Position numbers and translations under genes: made by a program
NCBI GenBank assembly: GCA_021844645.1
Contig: JAKBTA010000001.1
Span: 1 to 64,000, forward strand
DNA length: 64,000 bases
Source of the DNA: Nitrospirota bacterium
Lineage (GTDB): Bacteria > Nitrospirota_A > Leptospirillia > Leptospirillales > Leptospirillaceae
Direction: 5' to 3'
The notes under the pieces: model-generated
The model's input: only the letters and a program-made list of their open reading frames with translations
What the model was told of the DNA's origin: nothing
The model's database searches: none
Shown: positions 8,688 through 17,890 of the stretch, piece after piece
Numbering within the stretch: the first letter of the stretch is position 1
Layout: the number at the start of each line of letters is the position of its first letter

Positions 8688-10241
8688 TTAGTGCTGAAGT
8701 TTTTTGTTCAGTGATTCTCCAATGGCTTGAACCATTGACTCAACGGTCGTGTCCTTTGAAACAGTGATGTCTGAAAAGTGTTCGGATTCGAGGGCTTTTT
8801 TTGTGGTAGGACCTATTGCGCACGCTGGTACCTGGCGTATGGAAGGAGCCAGTTGCGCAAACATGCTTAAAATGTTGGTAACCGCGGACGGGCTGTAAAA
8901 AACCATCGCGTCAATTGTTCCGTCATGAATCCTTGCTTTGATCCGCTCTTCGGCATGAGGCAGAAGCCTGGGCAACCTGTTCTGGTAACAGGAAATGACA
9001 GAGACATCTCCACCGGCAGCGCTCAATTCTTCGGGAATGGACCTGTCGCCCCGGTCTCCCCTGATCAGGAGAATCTTTTCCCCTTTTAAAAGAGACTTTT
9101 TCATGGACTCTATGACCCCTTGACCGTGGGACTCTTCGGAAACAAGGTCCGGAATGATTCCCCACCCGGAGAGAGCTTTTGTCGTTTGGGGGCCGAGCGA
9201 GAAGATTTTCTGCCCATGGATCTCCCGCAGGTCCCGGTGCAAAGCAATGAATCGGGTCAGGAACCCCCGAACACCATTTGGGCTCAGAAACATGATCCAG
9301 TTCCACCGGTTCAGTTCCCTGATGGCATTGTCCGTTTCTGTCCAGTCGTCAGGCGGCTCGATTTTGATGGCTGGACAGATGATTACCTCTGCGCCCAGGG
9401 AGGTCAGGATATTTTTGAGCGAATCTGCCTGATCCCGTTCCCTTGTAATCATGACTGTTTTTTGTGTCAGTGGAAGATGTTGTTTCCATGAAAGCCTGAC
9501 ATTCTTTCCCGCGGATTCCCCGATGATGACAACCGCCGGAGGTTTAACCGGAGGATCAAGTGTCCGGACTGACAGTTCATCCAGCGTTGTTTCCCATGAT
9601 GTCTGGGCGGAAGTCGTTCCCCATCGAACGATCATGACCGGCGTTTCCTTGCTCCTTCCTGCCGCGAGGAGTTTTTGGGCCAATTTCTGGATGTGTTCCA
9701 CACCCATCATGACGATGAGCGTTTGCATCGGAACTGCCAGGGAGGATATTTCCTTGTCCGTCATGCGGTCAGGACTGCCATGACCGGTGATGATGGAAAT
9801 GCGGGAATTGGTATCCCTGTGGCTTACAGGAACTCCAGCATATGCCGGAACGGAAATAGCCGAGGTCACTCCTGGAATGATGATATAGGGAATCCCGGCC
9901 TTTTCAAGGGCCTGGCCTTCCTCTCCGCCCCGACCAAAAACGAGAGGGTCTCCTCCTTTGAGGCGGACGACTGTCAGTCCTTTTTGTGCCCGGTCGATCA
10001 TCAGTTCTTCTATTTCCCTTTGTCCCAGTTTCGGGTGGCCCCTCTCCTTGCCGACATCGATATACTCAGCCGTTTCGGGAACCAGGTCCAGAAGGTCCAG
10101 TGATGACAGGTGGTCGTAGAGAACCACCTGAGCTTTTTCAAGTGCCTTTTTTCCCTTTATGGTCAGTAGCTCCGGGTCTCCCGGGCCGCCTCCAACAAGG
10201 TATACTGTTCCAAATTTTTTTTCCGGGGCAATGCTATCCAT
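8688..10241 (-). CDS. cobA-hemD: Uroporphyrinogen-III C-methyltransferase / uroporphyrinogen-III synthase fusion
   Basis: A two-domain 517-aa protein. The N-terminal half (about 10-250) is a SAM-dependent tetrapyrrole methylase with VGGGPGDPELLT and VVRLKGGDPLVFGRGGEE, which makes precorrin-2. The C-terminal half (about 258-510) is HemD-like, which cyclises hydroxymethylbilane. The fusion is common in several phyla. It sits inside the hem gene run, so it supplies uroporphyrinogen III to heme and can divert it to siroheme or cobalamin. The start has no obvious Shine-Dalgarno sequence. Confidence 0.93.
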   Translation of the reverse strand: MDSIAPEKKFGTVYLVGGGPGDPELLTIKGKKALEKAQVVLYDHLSSLDLLDLVPETAEYIDVGKERGHPKLGQREIEELMIDRAQKGLTVVRLKGGDPLVFGRGGEEGQALEKAGIPYIIIPGVTSAISVPAYAGVPVSHRDTNSRISIITGHGSPDRMTDKEISSLAVPMQTLIVMMGVEHIQKLAQKLLAAGRSKETPVMIVRWGTTSAQTSWETTLDELSVRTLDPPVKPPAVVIIGESAGKNVRLSWKQHLPLTQKTVMITRERDQADSLKNILTSLGAEVIICPAIKIEPPDDWTETDNAIRELNRWNWIMFLSPNGVRGFLTRFIALHRDLREIHGQKIFSLGPQTTKALSGWGIIPDLVSEESHGQGVIESMKKSLLKGEKILLIRGDRGDRSIPEELSAAGGDVSVISCYQNRLPRLLPHAEERIKARIHDGTIDAMVFYSPSAVTNILSMFAQLAPSIRQVPACAIGPTTKKALESEHFSDITVSKDTTVESMVQAIGESLNKKLQH

Positions 10242-10371
10242 CTTGTTGCTATCCGATACGCTAATAGATCATGTCTTTTTGTAGGGGGCCTGTTCAGGTG
10301 TTCCGGACGGGGGAGTCATCTCTCTTCGAATGAGGATTTTGCGATCGTTCTTGGCCGGAAAGAGAGCAGTT

Positions 10372-11247
10372 TCAGTTGATATCTCCCCATTTTCCGGATC
10401 GATATTCTTCGATGGATTCTCTGATTTCTTCCATGGTATTCATCACGAAAGGCCCATAGCGGGCAACAGGTTCCCCGATTGGCGGGGATGAAAGGACAAG
10501 CGCCTGTACTCCTTCTTTCGTACTTTTGAGGGTCCACTTGTCCGATCGGTTGGCATCCGGGTCCCAGAGTGCCATCTGGCTTTCCCGAATCACCATTTTG
10601 TCTCCATTGGGAGAGAGCGAGCCTTTGAAAACGTACAGGAGTGTTCGGTCCTCCGGTGAGAGCAAAAGGGAGATGGTTGCTTCCGGGTCGAGAATGATAT
10701 GGCCTATAAAAACCTCATGCAGTGTGTTTATCGGAGATTTGACCCCTGACTGTTCTCCTGCAAGAATCTTGACCAAGCCTGTTTTTTCGTTGTTCTGAAG
10801 GGATGGAATCCTGTCCCCGGAGATTTCCTGATAGTGGGGTGGGGTGTTTTTGAGTTTGGCCGGAAGGTTGATCCAGATCTGGAATCCGTTCATGACCCCG
10901 CCCTGTTCAAGAAAACGGGGAGATGGAAGCTCGGAATGAAGGAGCCCTGAGCCTGCTGTCATCCACTGAAGGTCCATTGGGCCCATTCTTCCGGAGTGGC
11001 CCCTGGAGTCTTTGTGCTCCATCTCTCCTTCAAGGAGATATGTCACCGTTTCAAAGCCTTTGTGCGGATGGTCGGGGGCTCCGACTGCCTCTCCTTTTCC
11101 CCAGTTGACGGGGCCCATGTGGTCAAGAAGAAGAAAAGGGTCGGCATCATGAATAATACTTGTCGGAAAGGGGCGCCGGACGGGGAATCCCCCCCCTTCG
11201 AGTGTTTTCATGGCGTCGACGATCTTGTTTGGTGGAGGCAGATGCAA
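10372..11247 (-). CDS. Pirin family protein
   Basis: A 291-aa bicupin. The N-terminal cupin shows the pirin metal-binding residues: HPHKGFETV and the later GSGLLHSE, matching the three His and one Glu of characterised pirins. Some bacterial pirins are quercetin dioxygenases and others regulators, so no substrate is assigned. The gene is inserted between hemC and cobA-hemD. Its start is TTG at 11247, preceded by AGGAG near the hemC stop codon, which suggests coupled translation. Confidence 0.88.
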   Translation of the reverse strand: MHLPPPNKIVDAMKTLEGGGFPVRRPFPTSIIHDADPFLLLDHMGPVNWGKGEAVGAPDHPHKGFETVTYLLEGEMEHKDSRGHSGRMGPMDLQWMTAGSGLLHSELPSPRFLEQGGVMNGFQIWINLPAKLKNTPPHYQEISGDRIPSLQNNEKTGLVKILAGEQSGVKSPINTLHEVFIGHIILDPEATISLLLSPEDRTLLYVFKGSLSPNGDKMVIRESQMALWDPDANRSDKWTLKSTKEGVQALVLSSPPIGEPVARYGPFVMNTMEEIRESIEEYRSGKWGDIN

Positions 11248-11264
11248 TCTAGTGATCTCCTGAC

Positions 11265-12194
11265 TCAGGAACCAAGCCGTATTTCATCAAGAATCTCTTT
11301 TCCACCCTTTTCAAGGAGTGTTTGCCCGATGGCAAGGCCAAGTTCGGTGGCTTCTTCGGAAGGTCCTGTTACTTTTTCTGTCAGGACCCTGTCCCCATTG
11401 AGGCTCATGACACGTGCCTCAAGCTGGACCCATCCGCTTCTTTTGACGGTGGCGTAAGCAGCAACTGGTAATTGACACCCACCGGCCAGACTTTTCATGA
11501 CGCCTCTTTCTGCAGAGACGGCGATGTGTGTTTCCTGGTGAAAAAGTTTTGATGCAAGGGAACTGGTGAAGTTGTCGTGTTCCCTGTACTCAAGTCCGAG
11601 GGCTCCCTGACCGATTGCGGGGAGCAGATCGGAAACAGCAATCCATTCGGTGATTTTGTGTTCCAGTCCAAGCCTTTTCATTCCTGCACCAGCGAGGAGA
11701 AGGGCATCAACCAGGCCTTCTTCAAGCTTTCTGAGGCGTGTTCCGACATTTCCCCGAACAGGGACGATAACAAGGTCCGGTCTTATTCTTCGAACCTGGG
11801 AAACCCTCCTGAGGGAGGACGTTCCAATCTTTGCACCGGTCGGCAGACTTCTCAGGTTCGGATAATTGAGGCTTACAAAAACATCCCGGGGGTCTTCCCG
11901 CTCCATTGTGACCCCGAGAATCAAGCCATCGGGCATTTCAGCCGGGACGTCTTTCATGCTATGAACGGCCAGGTCTACCTGGTGGGAAAGAAGGGCCTCC
12001 TCGATCTCCTTGACGAAGAGACCCTTTCCTCCGACATCGGACAAGGGCCTGTCAAGAATCATATCGCCTGATGTCTTGATGATGGTCAGTTCAGACTTGA
12101 TTCCGGATGTTTCCTCTATAAGTTTTGCGACGTGACGCGCCTGCCAGAGTGCAAGCTCGGAGCCCCTGGTTCCTATTTTCAGAATTTGAGTCAT
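11265..12194 (-). CDS. hemC: Porphobilinogen deaminase (hydroxymethylbilane synthase)
   Basis: Polymerises four porphobilinogens into hydroxymethylbilane. The 309-aa protein begins with the family signature IGTRGSELALWQA, contains VHSMKDVP, and has the cofactor-anchoring cysteine in LAGGCQLPVAAY. Its ATG overlaps the hemA stop codon by one base. hemA and hemC are adjacent in many genomes. Confidence 0.96.
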   Translation of the reverse strand: MTQILKIGTRGSELALWQARHVAKLIEETSGIKSELTIIKTSGDMILDRPLSDVGGKGLFVKEIEEALLSHQVDLAVHSMKDVPAEMPDGLILGVTMEREDPRDVFVSLNYPNLRSLPTGAKIGTSSLRRVSQVRRIRPDLVIVPVRGNVGTRLRKLEEGLVDALLLAGAGMKRLGLEHKITEWIAVSDLLPAIGQGALGLEYREHDNFTSSLASKLFHQETHIAVSAERGVMKSLAGGCQLPVAAYATVKRSGWVQLEARVMSLNGDRVLTEKVTGPSEEATELGLAIGQTLLEKGGKEILDEIRLGS

Positions 12195-13546
12195 CAGGCC
12201 GGGCTTTCACCTTTCAAAAAGGGGATTGGATTGGAGATTTCAGGAGTTTCTTTAACTTTTTCCTGAACAAGCGAGTCCAGGGCATTTTCCGGAAGTCCAT
12301 AGCACTTCATTGTCCATTCCCAGATCTCTTCTGAGCCGGGAGAGTGCCTGATGGTCTGGTAGGCCGGATGTAGAATTTTGTTCAACAGGGATTTGGTAAG
12401 GATCTCGACTTTTTCGCGCGCTTCGGGAGGCAGTGTTGAAAGCGTTCCCTGAAAACGCTCGATTTCTGACTGGCGAATTCGCTCTGTATGGCTCTTGAGT
12501 GCCTGAATGAGTGGAACCGATGACCTGTTCTCCTGCCATCGTGCGAAGGAACGCAGTTCCTCCGAAATGATCGCCCCTGCTGCATGGGCCTCAAATTCCC
12601 GTTCTTTCTGGTTCGACTCAACGACGGCTTTGAGGTCGTCAACGTTATAAAGAAAAAGATTCCCAAGACGGCCGACTTCCGGATCAATGTTTCGTGGGAC
12701 GGCAATGTCGATCATGAACATGGACCGGCGTCCTCTTTTTGCAAGGGACCTTTCGGCGATCTCCGTGGTAACGAGATAGTGTTCGGCGCCTGTTGAACAG
12801 ACAATCATGTCGGAGTCGGCAAGCGCTTCTTCAATCTCGTTGAAAGGACGATAGGTCGCTTCATACTCTGACGCCAGTGCGATGCCCTTGTGGGAGTCCC
12901 GGGTCATGAGTGTGAGTGAGCGGACACCCATCTTTTTCATATGTCTGGCTGTAAGCTGGGCCATATCCCCGCCGCCAAGAAGGAGCACGCTCTTGTCATC
13001 CATCGTCTGGAATATCTTCCGGGCCAGCTGGCAGGCGGCATAACTTATCGAAACAGGAAGGTGGCTGATGGCTGTTTCTGTTCGAACTCTTTTGGATGCG
13101 GAGATGGCCCGCTGGAAGAGCTGGTTCAGAAAAAGCCCCGTATAGCCAAGTGTTTTGGCTCTTTCAAAGGCATCCTTGACCTGTCCGGTGATTTGCGGTT
13201 CCCCTACGACCATCGAATCAAGGCTTGCTGTCACCTCAAAAAAATGACGGACCGCGTTTTCCCCCGTGAGGTGATAAAGATAGGGAGCAATATTGACTTG
13301 TGAGAGGGAAGGATGCGTATTTTTCAGAAAATCAAGGAAAAAGGACTGGTCGGGATTACCGCCGGTCGTGATCGTGATGATCTCGACCCTGTTGCATGTG
13401 GAAAGGACCATGCACTCGAGGACCCCATCCTTTGTGCTTAAATTCCTGATGACTTCGTCGAGATGTTCCTTGGGGTACGCCAGTTTCTCGCGGACCTCGA
13501 TGGGGGTCTTCTTGTGGTTCACCCCGGCAAGTGTCATTCTCAGCAA
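12194..13546 (-). CDS. hemA: Glutamyl-tRNA reductase
   Basis: First committed step of the C5 pathway to heme: reduces Glu-tRNA to glutamate-1-semialdehyde. The 450-aa protein has the catalytic cysteine in LSTCNRVEI near residue 51, the NADPH fold with LLLGGGDMAQLTARH, and a C-terminal helical dimerisation domain. The TTG at 13546 is preferred because AAGGAGGG lies 9-10 nt before it; an in-frame ATG lies 9 nt downstream at 13537. Confidence 0.95.
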   Translation of the reverse strand: MLRMTLAGVNHKKTPIEVREKLAYPKEHLDEVIRNLSTKDGVLECMVLSTCNRVEIITITTGGNPDQSFFLDFLKNTHPSLSQVNIAPYLYHLTGENAVRHFFEVTASLDSMVVGEPQITGQVKDAFERAKTLGYTGLFLNQLFQRAISASKRVRTETAISHLPVSISYAACQLARKIFQTMDDKSVLLLGGGDMAQLTARHMKKMGVRSLTLMTRDSHKGIALASEYEATYRPFNEIEEALADSDMIVCSTGAEHYLVTTEIAERSLAKRGRRSMFMIDIAVPRNIDPEVGRLGNLFLYNVDDLKAVVESNQKEREFEAHAAGAIISEELRSFARWQENRSSVPLIQALKSHTERIRQSEIERFQGTLSTLPPEAREKVEILTKSLLNKILHPAYQTIRHSPGSEEIWEWTMKCYGLPENALDSLVQEKVKETPEISNPIPFLKGESPA

Positions 13547-13588
13547 TTCAGTTGGCCCTCCTTTTTGGAACGGCTTTGCAACAGATGG

Positions 13589-14431
13589 CTAAAGTACTGA
13601 ATGACCGCCTCCTACAAAAAGATTGACAGCCAGAATGGTCACGACGAACAGGAAAAATCCGGCAATCGAAAGATAAGCCGCCTGTCGTCCCTGAAATCCC
13701 TTCTTGAGTCTGAGAAGAACAAGTCCCAGATAGAGAAACCAGACCAGGAAAGCCCATGAGCCCCTTTTCCCCCATGGCCATAAAACACCGGATGTGCCGT
13801 AAGACCAGATCATGACAAAAACAAGGCCTAGGGTCAAGAATAAAAATCCAAGCCCGTTGAACTCTCTGTTCAGCCGGTCAAGAAACTCGAGGGATGGCAG
13901 TCGGTTAAAGAGGGTGTTGAAGATCTTTTTTCTGAGAAATGTTTCAAGAAGCAGGTAAAGGATGGAAAGGAAGAAGGCAATGGTGGCTGATGCGAGGCCA
14001 AGATCGACAAGGATTGAGTGGAGGCGGACCAGAAGGCTTTCAGCCCCTTCTTTTGTCGGCCCGGACCTGACTCCTTCTCCGAGGACAAACAGGAGCGCCC
14101 CGAATGAAACAGGAAAGATGAGGATCCCCAGGAGTGATCCTTTCCTTTGGTGCTCAAGATAGAGGAATGATACAACAAGTGACCAGGAGAAGAACGAGAC
14201 TGCTTCCCTTAAGGTGGCAAGGGCGATATGCCCTATGGATGTGAAATGGATGAAAAGGGCAAGAGTGTGTACCAGAACGCCGCCGACGCCTGCGGTGACA
14301 CCGGCGAGGGATCCATGTTTGACCCGTGAAAAAAGAATATCTCCCAGGAGCAGGACAAAGGCTCCAAAGTAGAATCCGGCAGCTATTTTGATGAGCAAGA
14401 TTTCAAATGGTGACAGGGGAACCTCCAGCAT
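13589..14431 (-). CDS. HemX/CcsA-like cytochrome c assembly membrane protein
   Basis: A 280-aa polytopic protein with about eight hydrophobic segments, in the size and context (directly upstream of hemA) of HemX/CcsA proteins, which handle heme for cytochrome c maturation or tune GluTR levels. The tryptophan-rich heme motif of CcsA is only partly kept: the region reads SGVLWPWGKRGSW rather than the full WWD consensus. Conserved-looking histidines occur in VHTLALFIHF and LLVRLHS. It may therefore be a HemX-type relative rather than a full system II synthetase subunit. It is the first gene of the minus-strand run. Confidence 0.7.
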   Translation of the reverse strand: MLEVPLSPFEILLIKIAAGFYFGAFVLLLGDILFSRVKHGSLAGVTAGVGGVLVHTLALFIHFTSIGHIALATLREAVSFFSWSLVVSFLYLEHQRKGSLLGILIFPVSFGALLFVLGEGVRSGPTKEGAESLLVRLHSILVDLGLASATIAFFLSILYLLLETFLRKKIFNTLFNRLPSLEFLDRLNREFNGLGFLFLTLGLVFVMIWSYGTSGVLWPWGKRGSWAFLVWFLYLGLVLLRLKKGFQGRQAAYLSIAGFFLFVVTILAVNLFVGGGHSVL

Positions 14432-14495
14432 GTGTCTGACTGCGATGACAAAAGATATATCAGGTCCCAGGGAGCTGATCTTTTCGTGTTTATCC

Positions 14496-14524
14496 TTGCC
14501 CTGTCCGATCGTCTGGGCTAGAAT
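14496..14524 (+). promoter_or_regulatory. Promoter placing the start codon at or near +1
   Basis: TTGCCC (14496-14501), a 17-nt spacer and TAGAAT (14519-14524). The ATG of the next gene begins at 14530, six bases after the -10 box, and no Shine-Dalgarno sequence precedes it. The expected transcript start is at or near the ATG, so the mRNA may be leaderless. Confidence 0.5.
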
Positions 14525-14529
14525 AAGCC

Positions 14530-15945
14530 ATGACTTCCACTACTGAAATGATGGCATCCGCTTCTCCGGAAGCAGCATGGGATACGGCCAGATTCCTTGG
14601 CAGGAAGGGGTTGTTTGAAAAACCGTTCCGCCTTCCTCTTTCTGCGATTTCTATTTCAGGTCTCGATCAGGTCCTTCTTGAAGATATCGGACAGGCGCTC
14701 TATGAATTCTATCAGGCTCTTGACGCATTATACAGAAAATCTTCGGTTGATCCGAGCCTCTCTTTTGTTTCAGAAATGCTCGACAGGGGGAAGCCCCGTG
14801 AACTGGTCGAGTTCGGACGTTCAAAAAAATTCAGGCATGATCTTCCGGGAATCCTTCGTCCGGACCTTCTGATCACTCCGTCTGGGCCGGTTCTGACCGA
14901 GATGGACTCGGTGCCAGGTGGTGTCGGTCTGCTTCATGCGCTGACCCGGTCGATGCGTGATGTCGGAGGAAGTGGTGTTTTTGGCGGGACGGGCGGGATG
15001 CTTTCCGGATTTGCGTCCATGATCCGTTCGCAGGTCCCGGATCCGTCGCTTGCAATCCTTGTCTCTGACGAGTCTCATGACTATCGTTCTGAGATGCGTT
15101 ACCTTGCAGAGTGTCTTGATGCCGACTTCTTTCCGGCGGCCTGCCTGCATCCGAGAGAGATTTCTTTTGATGGTGAAGGGATTTTTCGAAAGGATTCTTC
15201 CGGAAATGTCATTAGAATCAATATTATATACCGGTTTTTCGAGCTTTTTGATCTTCCCAATATTCCTAAAATCGATATCATCCAATACTTTGTCAAAGGG
15301 GGAAAGCTTAAGGTAACTCCCCCCTTCAAGCCATGGCTTGAAGAAAAGCTTGGCATGGCCCTCTGGCACCATCACCGTTTGGATGGCTACTGGAAATCCG
15401 AGATCAGTGAAAGCTACAGGGGTGTTCTGAACCAGATCATTCCGAAGACATGGCCGCTCGACCCGACCCCTGTTCCTGCAGGTGCTGCGATTGTTGGCCT
15501 GGAAGTCAAAGGTCGGAGGCTCCTCGATTTTCAGTCTTTGGTCGGGTTGACTCAAAAAGAACGGGAACTCATCATTAAACCCTCCGGATTTTCACCTGAG
15601 TCCTGGGGGAGCAGGGGTGTCGTTATTGGCCACGACCTCCCGGAGGAAGACTGGAACCGGAGCGTTGCCGACGCTTTTAGTGCATGGCCGGTCACTCCGC
15701 ATATCTTGCAGCCGTTTGTTCGTACATCATTGTTTGAATTTTCCTGTTTTGATATTGATACCGATTCTGTCGAATCGGGCTTATACCGGGTTCGAGCCTG
15801 CCCTTATTATTTTGTCCGGGGAGGGAAAGCGATTCTCGGTGGTGTTCTGATAACTGCCTGTCCACAGGACAAGAAAATCATCCATGGCATGACGGATGCG
15901 ATCCTTGCTCCTGGTGCACCGGTTCGACTGGAAATGTCTTTATAG
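14530..15945 (+). CDS. Unrecognised 471-aa protein with ATP-grasp-like C-terminal half
   Basis: Not matched to a named family with confidence. The soluble protein has no signal peptide. The C-terminal half has a pattern suggestive of an ATP-grasp fold: a beta strand with a conserved Lys (ELIIKPSGFSPESWGSRGV, near 350), then ILQPFVRTSLFEF and a closing YYFVRGGKAILGGVL. An earlier segment, VLTEMDSVPGGVGLLHAL, resembles the acidic substrate loop of carboxylate-amine ligases. A peptide or amide ligase role is possible. It is followed 15 nt later by the aminomutase gene, so the two are probably coexpressed. Alternative: an uncharacterised Leptospirillum-lineage protein. Confidence 0.6.
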   Translation: MTSTTEMMASASPEAAWDTARFLGRKGLFEKPFRLPLSAISISGLDQVLLEDIGQALYEFYQALDALYRKSSVDPSLSFVSEMLDRGKPRELVEFGRSKKFRHDLPGILRPDLLITPSGPVLTEMDSVPGGVGLLHALTRSMRDVGGSGVFGGTGGMLSGFASMIRSQVPDPSLAILVSDESHDYRSEMRYLAECLDADFFPAACLHPREISFDGEGIFRKDSSGNVIRINIIYRFFELFDLPNIPKIDIIQYFVKGGKLKVTPPFKPWLEEKLGMALWHHHRLDGYWKSEISESYRGVLNQIIPKTWPLDPTPVPAGAAIVGLEVKGRRLLDFQSLVGLTQKERELIIKPSGFSPESWGSRGVVIGHDLPEEDWNRSVADAFSAWPVTPHILQPFVRTSLFEFSCFDIDTDSVESGLYRVRACPYYFVRGGKAILGGVLITACPQDKKIIHGMTDAILAPGAPVRLEMSL

Positions 15946-15960
15946 CTCTGGAGTTTATAT

Positions 15961-17124
15961 ATGGAAGAATGGCAAAGGCTTCTTGTGGACGGCATCCGTC
16001 GTTCGGATCAGCTTCCCCAGGATTGGCGCCTGGCGAAGGACGGTGTAGAACAAAAAGATGTGGAAGAGATTTTCCCGGTCAGGATCAATGCCTATTACCA
16101 GTCCTTGATCAAGGATCCTATGGGGCCGATTGGCCGTCAGGTCATCCCCGACCCGGAAGAGATCATGGATATGGATAGCCCTCTCGATCCGTTGTCCGAA
16201 GATGAGGACAGTCCCGTTCCGGCTATTGTTCACCGGTATCCGGATAGGGTTCTTTTTCTTGTCACAAACCAATGTCCGATTTACTGCCGGTATTGTACAA
16301 GAAAGAGGATGATCGGCACCCCGGAAGGAGTTGTCACGAGGGACGAGGTAGACGAGGGAATCGCCTATATCAGGGAGCATACGGAGATACGGGACATTAT
16401 CATGTCTGGCGGAGATCCTCTGATGCTGAAGGATGATTATCTCGAACACATTATCTCTTCCCTGCGGGCTATTCCCCACGTCGAAATCATCAGGATCGGC
16501 TCGAGAGTGCCCTCGTCACTTCCTCAGAGGGTAACTCCGTCCCTGGTTTCAATGCTTCGGAAGTATCATCCCCTTTACATGAACCTGCACTTCAATCATC
16601 CGGATGAGATTACTCCGGAAACATCCCTGGCCTGCACTATGCTTGCAGATGCGGGAATCCCGCTGGGGTGCCAGACGGTCCTGATGAAGGGGGTCAATGA
16701 TGACGCGGCTGTATTGAAGAGGCTTTTTCAAAAGCTTCTGACCATCAGGGTCAAGCCTTACTATCTTTACCAGGCCGACCTGACGAGGGGTGCGAACCAC
16801 TTCAGGACACCTGTTTCCAAGGGGCTTGAAGTGATGAGGGAAATTCAGGGGCACACCTCGGGCATGGCCGTTCCCCATTATGTGATTGATGCTCCCGGTG
16901 GAGGTGGAAAGATCCCTGTTCTTCCGTCTGATTACATGATTTCGATGGGTGACGGAGATGTTGTCCTGAAAAACTATGAAGGGAAAATCTTTACCTATCC
17001 GGATCCGTCTTCCGGAGCAGAGACAATAGCGAAGTCTTCTTCCGAGGGAGATGGCGTTTGCTCGAATCCTCGGGAATCGGCTTCACGGACCATTCATCCG
17101 GGAATGATCGATGAAGCCCGCTGA
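15961..17124 (+). CDS. Lysine 2,3-aminomutase-family radical SAM enzyme
   Basis: PLP-dependent radical SAM enzyme that moves the alpha-amino group of lysine to the beta carbon. The 387 aa show the cluster motif C105-x3-C109-x2-C112 (CPIYCRYC), the SAM-binding SGGDPL, and the PLP-lysine segment APGGGGKIP near 315. The length lies between that of EpmB (about 340) and clostridial KamA (about 415). The product could be free beta-lysine or a beta-lysyl donor for elongation factor P; no epmA or efp is in this window. It follows the ATP-grasp-like gene and overlaps bluB by 14 nt. Confidence 0.9.
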   Translation: MEEWQRLLVDGIRRSDQLPQDWRLAKDGVEQKDVEEIFPVRINAYYQSLIKDPMGPIGRQVIPDPEEIMDMDSPLDPLSEDEDSPVPAIVHRYPDRVLFLVTNQCPIYCRYCTRKRMIGTPEGVVTRDEVDEGIAYIREHTEIRDIIMSGGDPLMLKDDYLEHIISSLRAIPHVEIIRIGSRVPSSLPQRVTPSLVSMLRKYHPLYMNLHFNHPDEITPETSLACTMLADAGIPLGCQTVLMKGVNDDAAVLKRLFQKLLTIRVKPYYLYQADLTRGANHFRTPVSKGLEVMREIQGHTSGMAVPHYVIDAPGGGGKIPVLPSDYMISMGDGDVVLKNYEGKIFTYPDPSSGAETIAKSSSEGDGVCSNPRESASRTIHPGMIDEAR

Positions 17125-17890
17125 AGAAATGGGTGGCTCCACTCCTGACCCCACTCCGTCTTCTTCCCGACCGGACCACTCTTTCCCCCCTGAAGAGCGA
17201 AGGGGGGTCTATCATGCCATCTATACAAGGCGTGATATACGAAAGGAATTTCTCCCGGATCCAATTCCGGATGAAACGCTTGTCCGGCTGCTGAGGGCAG
17301 CTCATCATGCCCCTTCCGTGGGATTTATGCAGCCATGGAACTTCATCCTGGTGAAAGATCACAACATCCGGATGCAGCTCAAGCATGCCGTCGACAAGGA
17401 ACGGCAGTCTGCGGCTGTTATCTTTGAATCTCCGCGGGCGGAAAAATTTCTCTCTCTGAAAGTTGAGGCGATTCTGGAAGCTCCCCTGGTTATTGCCGTG
17501 ACGATTGACCCTTCAAGGGAGGGTCCTCACGTCCTGGGGAGGTTGTCTGATGCCGATACGGATCTCTACAGCGCTTCATGTGGGATCATGAACATGTGGC
17601 TTGCTGCCCGGGCGGAAGGGATCGGTATGGGTTGGGTGACAATTTTTCGAAAGGGGGATGTCCAGTCGATTCTTGGCCTTCCCTTTCATATCAGACCGAT
17701 AGGTCTTTTGTGTCTCGGATTTGTTTCAGCTTTTCCAAACCGCCCCATGCTTGAAACTGAAGATTGGGCCTACCGGCAAAAACTTTCGGATCTGGTTTTC
17801 CTCGACCGCTGGAATGGTCAGGATGGCGAACTGCTGAAAAAATTGAGGGATGATCTTGATCGATCGGAGGATTTTTTTTGGGAACATTGA
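17111..17890 (+). CDS. bluB: 5,6-dimethylbenzimidazole synthase, BluB-like
   Basis: Nitroreductase-fold flavoenzyme that cleaves FMNH2 with oxygen to give the lower ligand of cobalamin. The 259-aa product shows the N-terminal RRDIRKEFLPDPIPDETL, the flavin-contacting APSVGFMQPWNF, and the C-terminal ARAEGIGMGWVTIF segment typical of BluB. The first 35 residues are low-complexity and rich in Pro and Ser. It overlaps kamA-like by 14 nt and the dcd gene by 13 nt. Oxygen-dependent synthesis fits an aerobe. Confidence 0.88.
   Translation: MKPAEEMGGSTPDPTPSSSRPDHSFPPEERRGVYHAIYTRRDIRKEFLPDPIPDETLVRLLRAAHHAPSVGFMQPWNFILVKDHNIRMQLKHAVDKERQSAAVIFESPRAEKFLSLKVEAILEAPLVIAVTIDPSREGPHVLGRLSDADTDLYSASCGIMNMWLAARAEGIGMGWVTIFRKGDVQSILGLPFHIRPIGLLCLGFVSAFPNRPMLETEDWAYRQKLSDLVFLDRWNGQDGELLKKLRDDLDRSEDFFWEH

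Noticed and set aside
14821..15555. 244-codon minus-strand frame opposite the 471-aa gene
   Set aside because: No ribosome binding site or recognisable motif; codon pattern follows the plus-strand gene.
15955..16479. 174-codon minus-strand frame opposite the aminomutase gene
   Set aside because: Antisense to the radical SAM motif region; no independent support.
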